Origin: Mycobacterium sp.
GTDB taxonomy: Bacteria > Actinomycetota > Actinomycetes > Mycobacteriales > Mycobacteriaceae
DNA length: 59,569 nt
Direction: 5' to 3'
NCBI GenBank assembly: GCA_018882965.1
Contig: VEQY01000017.1
Location: 1-59,569, forward strand
Under the pieces are notes generated by a model. It did no database searches, was not told the DNA's origin, and was given only the letters and a program-made list of their open reading frames with translations. Position numbers and translations under genes: made by a program. Shown here one piece after another: positions 9,226 through 21,000 of the stretch (the stretch's first letter is position 1; every line of letters begins with the position of its first letter).

Positions 9226-11379
9226 GTGGCGTCGACCGAACCCGAACGGCAGGCCTGGCCGGGTACTCCGTACCCGCTCGGCGCGACCTATGACGGGGCG
9301 GGGACGAATTTCTCGTTGTTCTCCGAAGTCGCCGACAGGGTGGAGCTCTGCCTCATCGACGACGGGGTCGAAACCCGGATAAACCTCGAGGAGGTGGACG
9401 GATTCGTCTGGCATGCCTATCTGCCGCGCATCAGCCCCGGCCAGCATTACGGATTTCGCGTGCACGGGCCGTGGGATCCCGCCGCCGGGCTGCGCTGCGA
9501 TCCCAGCAAGCTGCTGCTTGACCCGTACGGAAAATCGTTTCACGGGGATTTCAACTTCAGTCAGGCGCTGTACTCCTACGACCTGCACGCCGCGGATCCC
9601 GCGACCGGCGGCACACCCCCGATGGTGGATTCGCTGGGCCACACCATGACCAGTGTGGTCATCAATCCCTTTTTCGGATGGGGCTCCGACCAGCCGCCGG
9701 GCACCCCGTATCACGAGACGATCATCTACGAGGCTCACGTCAGGGGCATGACGAAAACCCATCCCGACGTTCCCGAGGAGTTGCGGGGCACCTACGCCGG
9801 CCTGGCTCACCCCGCGGTGATCGACCACCTCACCGCGCTGAATGTCACCGCGATCGAGCTGATGCCGGTACACCAGTTCATGCACGACAAACGCCTGCTC
9901 GATCTCGGGCTGCGGAACTACTGGGGCTACAACACCTTCGGCTATCTCGCCCCGCACTATCAGTACGCGGCATCGCATGAACCGGGCATGGCCGTCCCGG
10001 AGTTCAAGTCGATGGTGCGCGCGTTTCATGAGGCCGGTATCGAGGTGATCCTCGACGTGGTCTACAACCACACAGCCGAAGCCGACCATCTCGGCCCCAC
10101 CGTCAACTTCCGCGGTATCGACAATGCCGCGTACTACCGGCTGCTCGACAGCGACCTACGGCTCTACAAGGACTTCACCGGGACGGGCAACAGCCTCAAT
10201 GCCCGCCACCCCCACACCCTGCAGCTGATCATGGACTCGCTGCGGTATTGGGTGCTGGACATGCATGTCGACGGCTTCCGTTTCGACCTGGCCGCCACCC
10301 TAGCCCGGGAGTTCTACGACGTCGATCGTCTGTCCGCGTTCTTCGATCTGGTGCAGCAGGATCCCGTCATCAGTCAGGTGAAGCTGATCGCCGAGCCGTG
10401 GGACATCGGCGAGGGCGGCTACCAGGTGGGTAACTTCCCCGGCCTCTGGACGGAGTGGAACGGCAAGTACCGCGATACCGTGCGCGACTATTGGCGCGGT
10501 GAGCCGGCGACCCTCGGTGAATTCGCGTCCCGACTGACCGGATCCTCCGACCTCTACGAAGCCACCGGCCGGCGGCCCAGTGCCAGCATCAACTTCGTCA
10601 CCTGTCACGACGGTTTCACCTTGGCCGATCTGGTCTCCTACAACCAGAAGCACAATGAGGCCAACGGCGAAGACAATCGCGACGGGGAGAGCCACAACCG
10701 CTCCTGGAACTGCGGCGTGGAGGGCCCCACCGACGACCCGGGCGTCATCGAGTTGCGCCACCGCCAGATGCGCAACATCATGGCCACCCTCATGGTCTCG
10801 CAGGGCACACCGATGATCTCTCACGGCGATGAGATCGGGCGCTCCCAACGCGGCAACAACAACAGCTACTGCCAGGACTCCGAACTGTCCTGGATGGACT
10901 GGACGCTGGCCCTCGGCGACTCCGGTGTGAACGCCGACATCCTGGCCTTCACCCGCAAGGTCGCCGCCCTGCGTGCCGAGCACCCGGTGTTCCGCCGGCG
11001 CCGTTTCTTCGAGGGCGCGCCGATCCGCAGCGGCGATCAGGTGCGCGACATCGCTTGGCTGACCCCCACCGGGCAGGAGATGACACCGGCGGACTGGGGC
11101 AGCGGATTCGGCAAGTGCGTCGCGGTATTCCTCAACGGCGACGCCATTCCCGCTCCGGACTCCCATGGCCGCCGGGTGGTCGACGACTCGTTCCTGCTGT
11201 GCTTCAACGCCCACGATCAGGCGGTGGACTTCGCCATTCCGGGCACGGACTACGGGGTGAGGTGGACTGCGATCATCGACACCTCCGACCCCGACGATGC
11301 CGGTGATCGCGTGGTGACCGCGGGCCAGACGGTCGCGGTTGTCGCGCGATCGATGCTGGTGCTCCAACGGGACGCCTAG
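9226..11379 (+). CDS. treX: Glycogen debranching enzyme TreX/GlgX
   Basis: 717 aa. GH13 isoamylase-type enzyme that cleaves alpha-1,6 branches, supplying linear maltodextrins to TreY. An N-terminal CBM48-like domain ([21 protein letters not shown]) precedes the barrel. Catalytic regions: [21 protein letters not shown] with nucleophile D354, [14 protein letters not shown] with acid E390, and [13 protein letters not shown]. First of three closely spaced trehalose genes (17 bp to treY). The GTG start follows a TAGGGT box and has no SD. Confidence 0.95.
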   Translation: MASTEPERQAWPGTPYPLGATYDGAGTNFSLFSEVADRVELCLIDDGVETRINLEEVDGFVWHAYLPRISPGQHYGFRVHGPWDPAAGLRCDPSKLLLDPYGKSFHGDFNFSQALYSYDLHAADPATGGTPPMVDSLGHTMTSVVINPFFGWGSDQPPGTPYHETIIYEAHVRGMTKTHPDVPEELRGTYAGLAHPAVIDHLTALNVTAIELMPVHQFMHDKRLLDLGLRNYWGYNTFGYLAPHYQYAASHEPGMAVPEFKSMVRAFHEAGIEVILDVVYNHTAEADHLGPTVNFRGIDNAAYYRLLDSDLRLYKDFTGTGNSLNARHPHTLQLIMDSLRYWVLDMHVDGFRFDLAATLAREFYDVDRLSAFFDLVQQDPVISQVKLIAEPWDIGEGGYQVGNFPGLWTEWNGKYRDTVRDYWRGEPATLGEFASRLTGSSDLYEATGRRPSASINFVTCHDGFTLADLVSYNQKHNEANGEDNRDGESHNRSWNCGVEGPTDDPGVIELRHRQMRNIMATLMVSQGTPMISHGDEIGRSQRGNNNSYCQDSELSWMDWTLALGDSGVNADILAFTRKVAALRAEHPVFRRRRFFEGAPIRSGDQVRDIAWLTPTGQEMTPADWGSGFGKCVAVFLNGDAIPAPDSHGRRVVDDSFLLCFNAHDQAVDFAIPGTDYGVRWTAIIDTSDPDDAGDRVVTAGQTVAVVARSMLVLQRDA

Positions 11380-11396
11380 CGGGAGCCGGCCGAGCT

Positions 11397-13712
11397 ATGC
11401 CTGCCCCCTGGCCCCATCCCATCCTGTCGACGTACCGGCTGCAATTGCGCGGCCGTCCGGGCGAGCCCTTCACCTTCGCCGATGCCGAGGCGCTGCTGGA
11501 CTATCTCGACTCCCTCGGCGTCACCCACCTCTACCTCTCCCCGATCCTGACCGCTGTCCCCGGCTCGACGCACGGTTATGACGTCACCGACCCCACCGTC
11601 GTCGCGGCCGAACTGGGCGGCCCCGAGGGACTGGCCCGGCTGGGCGCAGCCGCCCGAGGGCGTGGGATGGGCCTCGTGGTCGACATCGTGCCCAACCACG
11701 GCGGGGTGGACCCCATCGCGCACGCCCCGTGGTGGTGGGACGTGCTGCGCCACGGACACGAGTCCACCTACGCGCACTTCTTCGATATCGACTGGTCCGC
11801 CGACCCGGACGGCCGGATCGCGCTGCCCATCCTGGGGGCCGACGAGGACGCGAAGGGACTGGCCGTGGACGGCGACGTCCTGCGACTGGGCGACCTCGCG
11901 TTCCCGATCGCGCCGGGCACCGCAGACGACGGCGCGCCCGGCGACGTGGTCCACGACCGTCAGCGCTACCGGCTCGTCGACTGGCGCAGCGGGATCTGCG
12001 GATACCGGCGGTTCATCGCCGTCACGGCCCTGGCGGCGATTCGCCAGGAGGACCCGGCCGTGTTCGAGCGCAGTCACACCGAAATCGCCCGCTGGTTCGC
12101 CGAGGGGCTCGCCGACGGCGTTCGCGTCGACCACCCCGACGGCCTAGCAGACCCGACCGGCTACCTGCTCCGGTTGCGACAACTGCTCGGGCCGGAGGCC
12201 TGGATCGTGATCGAGAAAATCCTGGCTCCCGGCGAGGCGCTGGACCCGGCTCTGCCTGTCGACGGCACCTCGGGCTACGACGTGCTGCGGGAGATCGGCG
12301 GGGTGTTCGTCGATCCGGCCGGTGCCGACGAGCTGTCCGCGTTGGTGGAATCCGCGGGCTTCGACACCCGGATGCTGCCGGAACTTCTGCACCGGTTGAA
12401 AATCCGGGCGACGACCCACGACCTGGGCAGCGATCTGGACCGGCTGTGCCGGACCATCGAGGAGGCGGTCGGACACCCGCACCCGGCACTGCGGGATGCG
12501 GTGCCCGAACTGCTGACCGAGATCGGCGTGTACCGCTGCGACTATCCCGCCCAAGCCCAGGCGCTGCCTGCCGCGATCGCGCGTACGGCGGAGCGCCGTC
12601 CCGATCTGACCGGTGTGCTGGAGGTGCTCGCCGCCGGGTTGACGGACTGCCCCGGCGCCGCGGCTCGTCTGCACCAGCTCGGGGCGGCGATGACGGCAAA
12701 GGCCATCGAGGACTGCTACTTCTACCGCGACGCCCGGCTGGTGTCACTGAACGAAGTCGGCGGCGACCCGCAGCGCTTCGGCGTGAGCACTGCGGAGTTC
12801 CACCACGCCGCGGCAACGCGCGCGAATCTCTGGCCGCACACGATGACCACGCTGTCCACCCACGACACCAAACGCGGCGAGGACGTCCGCGCGCGCATCG
12901 GCGTCCTGTCGCAGGTGCCGCAGCTGTGGGCGGCGGCGACAGCCCGCTGGGAGCAGACAGCGCCCTCCCCGGACCGCCTGACCGGACTGTTCCTCTGGCA
13001 GAACATCTTCGGCGTCTGGCCCCCCGACGGGGTGGTGACCGGCCGGCTTCGGACCCGGCTGCACGCCTACGCCGAGAAGTCGATCCGGGAGGCGGGCGTG
13101 CACACCTGCTGGACCGATCCTGACCACGGCTTCGAGCAGGCCGTGCACGCCTGGCTCGATGCCGTCCTCGACGGACCTGCAGCAGCAGGTCTGACCGATC
13201 TGCTGACCCGGCTGCATCCCCATGCGTGCAGCGATGCCCTGGGGCAGAAGCTGCTGGCCCTCACCGTTCCGGGGATCCCGGATGTCTACCAGGGCACCGA
13301 GATGTGGGAGGACAGCCTGGTCGACCCGGACAACAGACGGCCCGTCGACTTCAAGGTGTTGCGCACCGAGCTCGCCCGCGGGCAGCACCCCAAGATCCGC
13401 GTCGTGGCCGCGGCGCTGCACGCCCGCCGCGACCGTCCGGAGACATTCCGCGCCGGCCGGTATCGCCCCGTGCTCGGTCGCGGAGCGGCCGCTGAGCATC
13501 TGGTGGCTTTCCGGCGCGGCGATGACGTGCTGGTGGCGGTGTGCCGCTGGACGGTGCGGCTGGCGGAAACCGGATGGGGCGACACGGTCGTCGATCTGCC
13601 GAGAGGCACCTGGATCGACCGCCTCACCGGGAGCCGTTATCGCGAGATGATCGCCGCCGCCGAGCTGTTCGCCGACCTGCCGGTGTCCCTGCTGGAACGG
13701 GCCGACGAGTGA
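11397..13712 (+). CDS. treY: Maltooligosyl trehalose synthase
   Basis: 771 aa. GH13_26 enzyme that converts the reducing-end alpha-1,4 link of maltodextrins to alpha-1,1, giving maltooligosyl trehalose. STYRLQLRG start, LYLSPILTAVPGSTHGYD and VDIVPNHGG near the N-terminus. The nucleophile is D245 in GVRVDHPDGLADP and the acid is E273 in IEKIL. LSTHDTKRGEDVRAR and VPDVYQGTE-like (PGIPDVYQGTEMWED) motifs follow. Length is normal. The stop is 6 bp before treZ, so the pair is co-translated. Confidence 0.95.
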   Translation: MPAPWPHPILSTYRLQLRGRPGEPFTFADAEALLDYLDSLGVTHLYLSPILTAVPGSTHGYDVTDPTVVAAELGGPEGLARLGAAARGRGMGLVVDIVPNHGGVDPIAHAPWWWDVLRHGHESTYAHFFDIDWSADPDGRIALPILGADEDAKGLAVDGDVLRLGDLAFPIAPGTADDGAPGDVVHDRQRYRLVDWRSGICGYRRFIAVTALAAIRQEDPAVFERSHTEIARWFAEGLADGVRVDHPDGLADPTGYLLRLRQLLGPEAWIVIEKILAPGEALDPALPVDGTSGYDVLREIGGVFVDPAGADELSALVESAGFDTRMLPELLHRLKIRATTHDLGSDLDRLCRTIEEAVGHPHPALRDAVPELLTEIGVYRCDYPAQAQALPAAIARTAERRPDLTGVLEVLAAGLTDCPGAAARLHQLGAAMTAKAIEDCYFYRDARLVSLNEVGGDPQRFGVSTAEFHHAAATRANLWPHTMTTLSTHDTKRGEDVRARIGVLSQVPQLWAAATARWEQTAPSPDRLTGLFLWQNIFGVWPPDGVVTGRLRTRLHAYAEKSIREAGVHTCWTDPDHGFEQAVHAWLDAVLDGPAAAGLTDLLTRLHPHACSDALGQKLLALTVPGIPDVYQGTEMWEDSLVDPDNRRPVDFKVLRTELARGQHPKIRVVAAALHARRDRPETFRAGRYRPVLGRGAAAEHLVAFRRGDDVLVAVCRWTVRLAETGWGDTVVDLPRGTWIDRLTGSRYREMIAAAELFADLPVSLLERADE

Positions 13713-13718
13713 GCGCCG

Positions 13719-15452
13719 ATGACTGACTTCGCGGTCTGGGCACCGCTACCGCAGCGGGTGGGGGTCGTCGTCGACGGAACGCGGCATCCGATGACCCGCG
13801 ACGCCGGCGGCTGGTGGCGGGCGGCCATCGGTTGCCCCCCTGAGGCCCGCTACGGCTTCCTCCTCGATGAGGATCCCGTTGCGCTGCCCGACCCCCGCTC
13901 CCCCCGCCAGCCTGACGGCGTCCACGGTCTCTCCCAGCTGTGGGATCCGGCGGCATTCGGCTGGACCGACAGCGGCTGGACGGGCCGCACACTCGACGGC
14001 GCCGTGATCTATGAGCTGCACACCGGGACCTTCACTCCCGAGGGCACCTTCGACGCCGCCGTCGGCAAGCTGGACTACCTCGCCGAACTCGGCGTCGACT
14101 TTGTCGAACTGATGCCGGTCAACGCCTTCGACGGGCCCCGCGGCTGGGGTTACGACGGGGTGCTGTGGTTCGCCGTGCACGAGCCCTACGGGGGGCCTGA
14201 CGGTTTGGCGCGTCTGGTGGATGCCTGTCATCGCCGCGGAATGGGACTGCTGATCGACTTCGTCTTCAACCACTTCGGGCCCTCAGGCAACTGCCTGCCG
14301 CGCTTCGGCCCCTACCTGTCCGCGGTGGCCAGCCCGTGGGGCGAAGGCGTGAACCTCAGCGCACCCGGCTCCGACGAGGTGCGCCGCTACGTGCTGGACT
14401 GCGCGCTGCGCTGGATGCGCGACTTCCACGCCGACGGGCTGCGCCTGGACGCCGTGCACGCGCTGATCGACACCACGGCGGTACACATCCTCGAGGAGCT
14501 CGCACGCGAAACCGACGCGCTGTCAGCCGAGCTGGGCAGGTCGCTGTCGCTGATCGCCGAGAGCGACCTCAACGATCCGCGACTGGTGACCCCTCGCGAT
14601 CGCGGCGGTTACGGGCTGGCCGCGCAGTGGAATGACGACGTCCACCACGCGATCCACGCGGCGGTCACCGGGGAGCGTCAGGGCTACTACGTCGATTTCG
14701 GGTCGATGGCGACCCTCGCCGACGGCCTGCGCAACGGGTACGTCCACGCCGGTTCCTACTCGGCCTACCGTGAACGCCGGCACGGCCGCCCCCTGGATAC
14801 CGCCACGATCCCGGCCGACCGCCTGGTCGTTTACACCTGCACCCATGATCAGGTCGGCAACCGAGCCGCCGGCGATCGCCCCTCGCAGACACTCGACTTC
14901 GGGCAACTGGCGATCAAAGCCGCCCTCGTCCTCGGATCGCCCTTCACCGCGATGCTGTTCATGGGCGAGGAGTGGGGAGCCTCGCAGCCCTTCGGTTATT
15001 TCACCTCACACACCGACACGAAAGTCGCGCGAGATACCGTCGAGGGCCGCCGCTCGGAGTTCGCCGATCACGGCTGGGATCCCAGCGCTGTTCCCGATCC
15101 CCAGGATCCCAGTACCTTCCTGCGCTCCAAACTGGACTGGGCCGAGGCTGACAACGCGGCCCACGCCGAGCTGCGCGACTTCTATCGCGGACTGATCCGC
15201 TTGCGCCGCAGCGAGCCCGACTTCGCTGATCGGTGGCTCGGACACCTGCGCGTCGAATTCAACGAGGGACTCCGCTGGATCGTCATGCATCGCGGCGGGC
15301 TGGCCATCGCCGCCAACCTCGGCGCAGCAGCGGCCACGGTTCCGATCGGCGGGCCGGTTCTGCTGCAGTGGGGCGGGGTCGAGCCGGGATCGAACGCCAC
15401 CAACCTGCCGCCGCACTCCGTCGCGGTGATCCGCAAGGCTCAGGTCAGGTAG
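13719..15452 (+). CDS. treZ: Maltooligosyl trehalose trehalohydrolase
   Basis: 577 aa. GH13_10 enzyme that releases trehalose from maltooligosyl trehalose. A CBM48-like N-domain (FAVWAPLPQRVGVVVDG) leads into the barrel: YELHTGTFTPEGTF, DFVFNHFGPSG, D244 in GLRLDAVHAL, E281 in IAESDLND and YTCTHDQVGN. The last gene of the treXYZ operon; its 3' end overlaps the ilvA stop by 13 bp on the opposite strand. Trehalose is needed for mycolate transport and stress protection, so this is a core metabolic locus. Confidence 0.95.
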   Translation: MTDFAVWAPLPQRVGVVVDGTRHPMTRDAGGWWRAAIGCPPEARYGFLLDEDPVALPDPRSPRQPDGVHGLSQLWDPAAFGWTDSGWTGRTLDGAVIYELHTGTFTPEGTFDAAVGKLDYLAELGVDFVELMPVNAFDGPRGWGYDGVLWFAVHEPYGGPDGLARLVDACHRRGMGLLIDFVFNHFGPSGNCLPRFGPYLSAVASPWGEGVNLSAPGSDEVRRYVLDCALRWMRDFHADGLRLDAVHALIDTTAVHILEELARETDALSAELGRSLSLIAESDLNDPRLVTPRDRGGYGLAAQWNDDVHHAIHAAVTGERQGYYVDFGSMATLADGLRNGYVHAGSYSAYRERRHGRPLDTATIPADRLVVYTCTHDQVGNRAAGDRPSQTLDFGQLAIKAALVLGSPFTAMLFMGEEWGASQPFGYFTSHTDTKVARDTVEGRRSEFADHGWDPSAVPDPQDPSTFLRSKLDWAEADNAAHAELRDFYRGLIRLRRSEPDFADRWLGHLRVEFNEGLRWIVMHRGGLAIAANLGAAAATVPIGGPVLLQWGGVEPGSNATNLPPHSVAVIRKAQVR

Positions 15453-16729
15453 CGATACGCCGGCGAGCCCGGCTCGAGTGGCTCGACGTGCAGTCCGGAG
15501 GCGTCCATCCGGGACCGCAACCCGTCGTAGTCGGCCGCCGACCCGAGTTCGATACCGACCAGCGCCTCACCGGTCTCCCGGTTGTTGCGCTTGACGTACT
15601 CGAACAGGGTGATGTCGTCGTTGGGCCCCAGCACCTCATCGAGGAAGCGGCGCAGCGCACCAGGCTCCTGTGGAAAGTCCACGAGGAAGTAGTGTTTCAG
15701 GCCCAGGTGCACCAGCGAGCGCTCCAGCACCTCGCCATAGCGCGACACATCGTTGTTGCCACCCGAGATCAGGCACACCACGGTCGACCCGGGCGTGACA
15801 GTCGTCTCCAGCAAGCCGGCCACCGACAGCGCACCGGCGGGTTCGGCGATGATCCCCTCGTTCTGGTAGAGGTCGAGCATCGCCGTGCAGATCGCGCCCT
15901 CGTCCACACTGACCACCGACACGACATCACCCGCCTGCGACAGCGCCTGAAACGTCAGTGCTCCCGCCCGTTTGACCGCCGCACCATCCACGAACTGGTC
16001 GACGTGGTCGAGGTCCACCGGCTCGCCCGCAGCCAGCGCGGCCATCATCGAGGCGGCCCCGGCCGGCTCCACGCCCAGCACCGAGGTGTTGAGGGTGCGC
16101 TGCACCAGGTAGGTGGTGACGCCGGCGACGCATCCGCCGCCGCCGATCCCGATGACGACCAGGTCGGGTTCGGTGTCGAGCTGGTCGAGGATCTCCACAG
16201 CGATGGTGCCCTGGCCGGCGATGGTGCGCGGATCGTCGTAGGGCGGCACCAGGGTGGCACCGGTCCGCGCCACGTCGTCGAGGGCCGCGGCTGCGGCTTC
16301 GTCGTAGCTGCGTCCCCCGACGATCAACTCGATGAACTCTCCGCCGTGGTAGCGAATCCGGTCACGCTTCTGCTTGGGCGTCTTGCCCGGAACATAGACG
16401 CGACCGGGAATCCGCATCAGGCGGCAGGCCAGGGCGAAGCCCTGGGCGTGGTTGCCGGCCGACGAGCACACCACGCCGGCTTTCAGCTGTTCGGAGCTGA
16501 GCTGGGAGATCAGGTTGTAGGCGCCACGGATCTTGTAGGACCGCACGACTTGCAGGTCCTCGCGTTTGAGATATACCCGCGCCCCGGTGACCTCGGAGAG
16601 CCGGTCGCTGTACTGCAGCGGGCTTCGGACCACGACATCGGCGATCCGCTCGGCGGCCGCGTCGATGTCGGCCGCCGTCACCGACGGCGCACCCGGTGAG
16701 ACCGGTTCGCGGCTCAGTTCAGCGGTCAC
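15440..16729 (-). CDS. ilvA: Threonine dehydratase (biosynthetic)
   Basis: 429 aa. PLP enzyme converting threonine to 2-oxobutanoate, the first step to isoleucine. Schiff-base lysine K66 in RSYKIRGAYN, SAGNHAQGFAL substrate loop and a glycine-rich phosphate loop IGGGG. The last 85 residues form a single ACT-like regulatory domain (HYFLVDFPQEPGALRRFLDEV), matching the shorter actinobacterial IlvA. GTG start at 16729, 29 bp after the F420-protein gene. An isoleucine-supply gene and ileS lie in the same window, but the sequence shows no shared control. Confidence 0.95.
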   Translation of the reverse strand: MTAELSREPVSPGAPSVTAADIDAAAERIADVVVRSPLQYSDRLSEVTGARVYLKREDLQVVRSYKIRGAYNLISQLSSEQLKAGVVCSSAGNHAQGFALACRLMRIPGRVYVPGKTPKQKRDRIRYHGGEFIELIVGGRSYDEAAAAALDDVARTGATLVPPYDDPRTIAGQGTIAVEILDQLDTEPDLVVIGIGGGGCVAGVTTYLVQRTLNTSVLGVEPAGAASMMAALAAGEPVDLDHVDQFVDGAAVKRAGALTFQALSQAGDVVSVVSVDEGAICTAMLDLYQNEGIIAEPAGALSVAGLLETTVTPGSTVVCLISGGNNDVSRYGEVLERSLVHLGLKHYFLVDFPQEPGALRRFLDEVLGPNDDITLFEYVKRNNRETGEALVGIELGSAADYDGLRSRMDASGLHVEPLEPGSPAYRYLT

Positions 16730-16758
16730 CCGTCAATGGTGCCACCGCACAGGCCCGA

Positions 16759-17196
16759 TCACCGAATCGGGGTCAACACGAACACCGGGATGTCGCGGTC
16801 GGTTTTCCGCTGGTAGTCGGCGTAATCGGGCCAGACTTCCAGCGCCCGCTGCCACCAGGCGGCCTTCTCCGCACCGAACACCTCGCGGGCTTCGTAGTCG
16901 GCGGTGACGGTGCCGTCCTGCAGTTCGACGTGCGGGTGAACCTTGATGTTGTGGTACCAGACCGGGTTCTTCGGCGCGCCACCCAGCGATGCCACGACTG
17001 CGTATTCACCCTCGTGTTCGACGCGCATCAGCGGGGTCTTGCGCAGCTTGCCGGTGCGGGCTCCGACGGTGGTGAGCAGGACGACCGGCTTGCCCTTGAG
17101 TTCGGTGCCATCGGTGCCGCCGGATGCCATGTACAGTTCGGCGTTCTCCCGGGCCCAGTCCGAGGTGCTGGGTTCGTAGTCTCCGGTCAGTGGCAC
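16759..17196 (-). CDS. Deazaflavin (F420)-dependent nitroreductase family protein (Rv1558-like)
   Basis: 145 aa. Small split beta-barrel of the Ddn/FDOR-A family: [23 protein letters not shown], then [18 protein letters not shown], the [12 protein letters not shown] motif that packs around F420, and a C-terminal [19 protein letters not shown]. These proteins bind F420H2 and reduce quinones or other substrates. The GTG start at 17196 overlaps the 3' end of the upstream unknown gene by 10 bp, so the two are coupled. Substrate unknown. Confidence 0.9.
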   Translation of the reverse strand: MPLTGDYEPSTSDWARENAELYMASGGTDGTELKGKPVVLLTTVGARTGKLRKTPLMRVEHEGEYAVVASLGGAPKNPVWYHNIKVHPHVELQDGTVTADYEAREVFGAEKAAWWQRALEVWPDYADYQRKTDRDIPVFVLTPIR

Positions 17197-17999
17197 GGTT
17201 CCTCCTCGATCAGCTCATTGTCGGCTGTCATCCTCGCCGCTATCGCCGTGGCGATCTCGCGTGCCTGCTCATTCTCCGCCGCCGAGGTGACGCCGGCCAT
17301 CAGCCAGCTGGCGGCCTGCCTCCATTCGTGCGGCAGAAGCCGGTAGCGGTCGTCGATCGCGGCGATCTCGCGCCAGTTCCCGCCGAACCGGCAGCTGTTC
17401 ACCAGTTCGGTCATCATCGCCGGTTGACCGTTGACGATCAGCGGATCCGGCACCTCGCAGCCCAGGACCTTCGCGAGGGTCTCGGGACCGGCGTGGAAGA
17501 AGACAGCGAACACCTCGCCGTCGAACTCGTAGCTGAGCAGCCAGTCCTTGGCGCCACTGAGCAGGGTCAGCTCCTTGGCGGCGGTCTGGACGGTCCGGTA
17601 GTCGCGAAAGAGCCGAAAGAAATGGCTGATCGGCCGCGTGAACGGACCAGCGGACTCACACGACAACACCTCATTGTCGAGGCGGTGCGTCAGAAACCAG
17701 TACGAGTCGGGACGCCTCTGAAGAAAGCCCCGGACGCGCGCGTAGAGCTCAGGCACCGGACCCGGTCCGATGTGCAGGGCGGCGAGACTCCGGTCGATCC
17801 AGTCCGACGCGTCGCCCATCGGGTAGTCGGAGAACAGGCAAACCGAGTGTCCCAGCACAGAGCCGTGCCATGAGCCGTAGCGCGGGGCGTCCGCCGGGTT
17901 GCGGTACACCAGATCCGAGGCAAACCCCAGATCAGTGCGCACCAGGTGCTCCCAGAACCAGTCGGTGATCCCGGCGGCCCGGTCCGCGGCGGGGGTCAT
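17187..17999 (-). CDS. Protein of unknown function between dnaE1 and the F420 oxidoreductase gene
   Basis: 270 aa, soluble, no signal peptide or membrane span. Rich in aromatic residues ([44 protein letters not shown]). I do not recognise a catalytic motif or family. ATG 17999 begins 1 nt after the dnaE1 stop (18003-18001), and its end overlaps the next gene, so it sits inside the dnaE1-ilvA transcription run. Codon use looks like that of its neighbours, with high GC third positions, so it is a real gene rather than a shadow frame. Confidence 0.7.
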   Translation of the reverse strand: MTPAADRAAGITDWFWEHLVRTDLGFASDLVYRNPADAPRYGSWHGSVLGHSVCLFSDYPMGDASDWIDRSLAALHIGPGPVPELYARVRGFLQRRPDSYWFLTHRLDNEVLSCESAGPFTRPISHFFRLFRDYRTVQTAAKELTLLSGAKDWLLSYEFDGEVFAVFFHAGPETLAKVLGCEVPDPLIVNGQPAMMTELVNSCRFGGNWREIAAIDDRYRLLPHEWRQAASWLMAGVTSAAENEQAREIATAIAARMTADNELIEEEPCH

Positions 18000-18000
18000 G

Positions 18001-21000
18001 TCAACCGCCGAGGCAGCCCGGCCCGAGCAGGGCCTTCAGATCCCCCATCAGCGCGGAGGAAGGCGTCACCCGCAGCGACTGGTCCAGCTCCAGCGTGGTG
18101 ACCCGATCACCGCTGACCAGGCACAGATGCACCTGCGCGGTCCCCGGATGGCGTGCCAGCACCTGTTTGAGCGCGGCCACCTTGTCCAGCGTGCACTGGC
18201 GGGTCGGCAGCCTCACGGCGATCGGCCGGTTCGACCGGTCGTTGGAGAAGTCCGGCACCGCCAGATCATTGGCGATCAACGTGACGCGGTCATCCTGGAT
18301 GCGAACCCGGGCGCCGATCAGCACGACAGCGTCGTCGGCGATGTCCACCGCGAAGGCCGAGTACGCCTGGGGGAAGAACATGACCTCGATACCACCGATC
18401 AAATCCTCCAATTGCGCTGACGCCCAAGGCATTCCGCTCTTGTTGACACGCCGGTTGACCGAGGCGAGAATCCCACCGACGCGCACCTGGGAGTCGTTGG
18501 CGACCGCGCCTTCCAGGATCGTGGGGATCGCGGTGTCGACCTGCCCCGCCAGCAGATGGGCGACACCATCCAGTGGATGGCCGGACACGTACAGACCCAG
18601 CATCTCCCGCTCAAGCGCCAGCCGGTGCTTGTCCTCCCATTCGTCGTCGGGAACCTTGATGGTGAACACCGCCCCGGCATCATCACCGGCATCCCCGAAC
18701 AGATCGAACTGACCCATCGCCTCGGCCTTCTTGGTGCCCAGCACCGACTCCACGGCGTCGGAGTGCACCAGGAACAGACCCTTGCGCGGATGCTTGAGTG
18801 AGTCGAAGGCGCCGGCCTTGATCAGCGACTCGGTGACCTTCTTGGTGCACACACCGACCTCGATCTTGTTGAGGTAGTCCGAGAAGTCGGTGAACTTACC
18901 CTTGGCGGTGCGGGTTGCGATCAGCGAACTCACGACGTTTGCACCGACATTGCGCACCGCACCCAGACCGAAACGGATGTCGGTCCCCACCGAGGCGAAG
19001 TTCAGTTCGGACTCGTTGACATCGGGCGGCAGCACGGTGATGCCCAGCTTTCGGCAGTCGGCGAGGTAGACCGCAGCCTTGTCCTTGTCGTCGCCGACCG
19101 AGGTGAGCAGGCCGGCCATGTATTCGGCCGGGAAGTTGGCTTTCAGATAGGCGGTCCAGTAGGACACAAGCCCGTAACCGGCAGCGTGGGACTTGTTGAA
19201 CGCGTAGTCGGCGAACGGGAGGATGGTGTCCCAGAGCACCTTGATGGCGCCGGGGGAAAACCCATTGGTCCGCATGCCCTCCGCGAAACCCTCGTATTCC
19301 TTGTCGAGCACTTCGCGCTTCTTCTTACCCATCGCCTTGCGCAGGATGTCGGCGCGTGCCAGCGAGTAGCCGGCGACCCGCTGCGCGATGCGCATGATCT
19401 GCTCCTGGTAGACGATCAGTCCGTAGGTCTCGGCCAGGATGTCCTCGAGCGGCTGGGCCAGTTCGGGATGGATCGGGGTGATCGCCTGGCGTCCATTCTT
19501 GCGGTCGGCGTAGTCGTTGTGGGCGTTCACTCCCATCGGGCCCGGGCGGTAGAGTGCCAGCACCGCGACGATGTCGGCGAAGCCGGTGGGTTGCATGCGC
19601 CGCAGCAGATCGCGCATCGGGCCGCCGTCGAGTTGGAACACCCCGAGGGTGTCTCCGCGGGAGAGCAGTTCGTAGGTGGCCGGGTCGTCGAGTGTCAGCG
19701 ACTCCAGTTCGAGGTCGATCCCACGGTTGGATCTGATGTTCTCGATCGCGTCGCCGATGATCGTCAGGTTGCGCAGACCCAGGAAATCCATCTTGAGCAG
19801 GCCGATGGCCTCGCACGACGGGTAGTCCCAGCCGGTGATGATCGCGCCGTCCTGGGGACGCTTCCACAGCGGGATCGTCTCGATCAGCGGTTCGGAACTC
19901 ATGATCACCGCGCAGGCGTGCACGCCGGCGTTGCGGACCAGGCCCTCCAAGCCGCGCGCGGTCTCGTAGATGGTCCGCACGTCAGGGTCGGTGTCGATCA
20001 GGCCGCGGACCTCGGCGGCTTCCTTATAGCGGGAGTGGCTGGGGTCGGTGATCCCGGCCAGCGGGATGTCCTTGGCCATGACCGCCGGCGGCAGCGCCTT
20101 GGTGATCCGGTCGGCGATGGCGAACCCGGGCTGGCCATAGTGCACCCGGGCGGCGTCCTTGAGGGCGGCCTTGGTCTTGATGGTGCCGAACGTGATCACC
20201 TGGGCAACCCGGTCGCTGCCGTACTTCTCAGCGGCGTAACGCACCATCTCGCCGCGGCGGCGGTCGTCGAAGTCGATGTCGATGTCGGGCATCGACGCGC
20301 GTTCGGGGTTGAGGAACCGCTCGAAGAGCAGCCCGTGCTCGATCGGGTCGATGTCGGTGATCCCCAGCGCGTAGGCCACCAGCGATCCGGCGGCCGATCC
20401 GCGCCCGGGACCGACCCTGATGTTCACCGAGCGGGCGTGGTTGACCAGGTCGGCCACGATCAGGAAGTACGAGGGGAAACCCTTGTCGCAGATCACGTCG
20501 ATCTCGTAGTCCGCGCGGCGGGTGTACTCCTCGGCCGCTCCGTCCGGAAACCGCCGGGCCAGACCGGCATCGACCTCGTGGCGCAACCAGCTTCCCTGGG
20601 TGTGGCCCTCGGGCACCGGGAAGATCGGCATCCGGTCGCGCGGAGTCCACACATCGGCGTAGGACGTCACCCGCTCGGCGATCAGCAGGGTGGAGTCGCA
20701 GGCCTGCGGCACCTCCGCGTCCCACAGTGCGCGCATCTCGGCCGCGGACTTCAGGTAGTAGCCGTCGCCGTCGAACTTGAACCGGGTCGGGTCGGACAGG
20801 GTCTTGCCGGTCTGCACGCACAGCAGTGCCTCGTGGTTGTGCGCGGCCTCGCGGGTCACGTAGTGGCAGTCGTTGGTGGCCAGCGGCGGGATGCCCAGCG
20901 TGCGCCCGACCTCCAAGAGTCCCTCACGCACCCGGCGTTCGATGGACAGGCCATGATCCATCAACTCCAGGAAGTAGTTGTCCGCGCCGAAGATCTCCCG

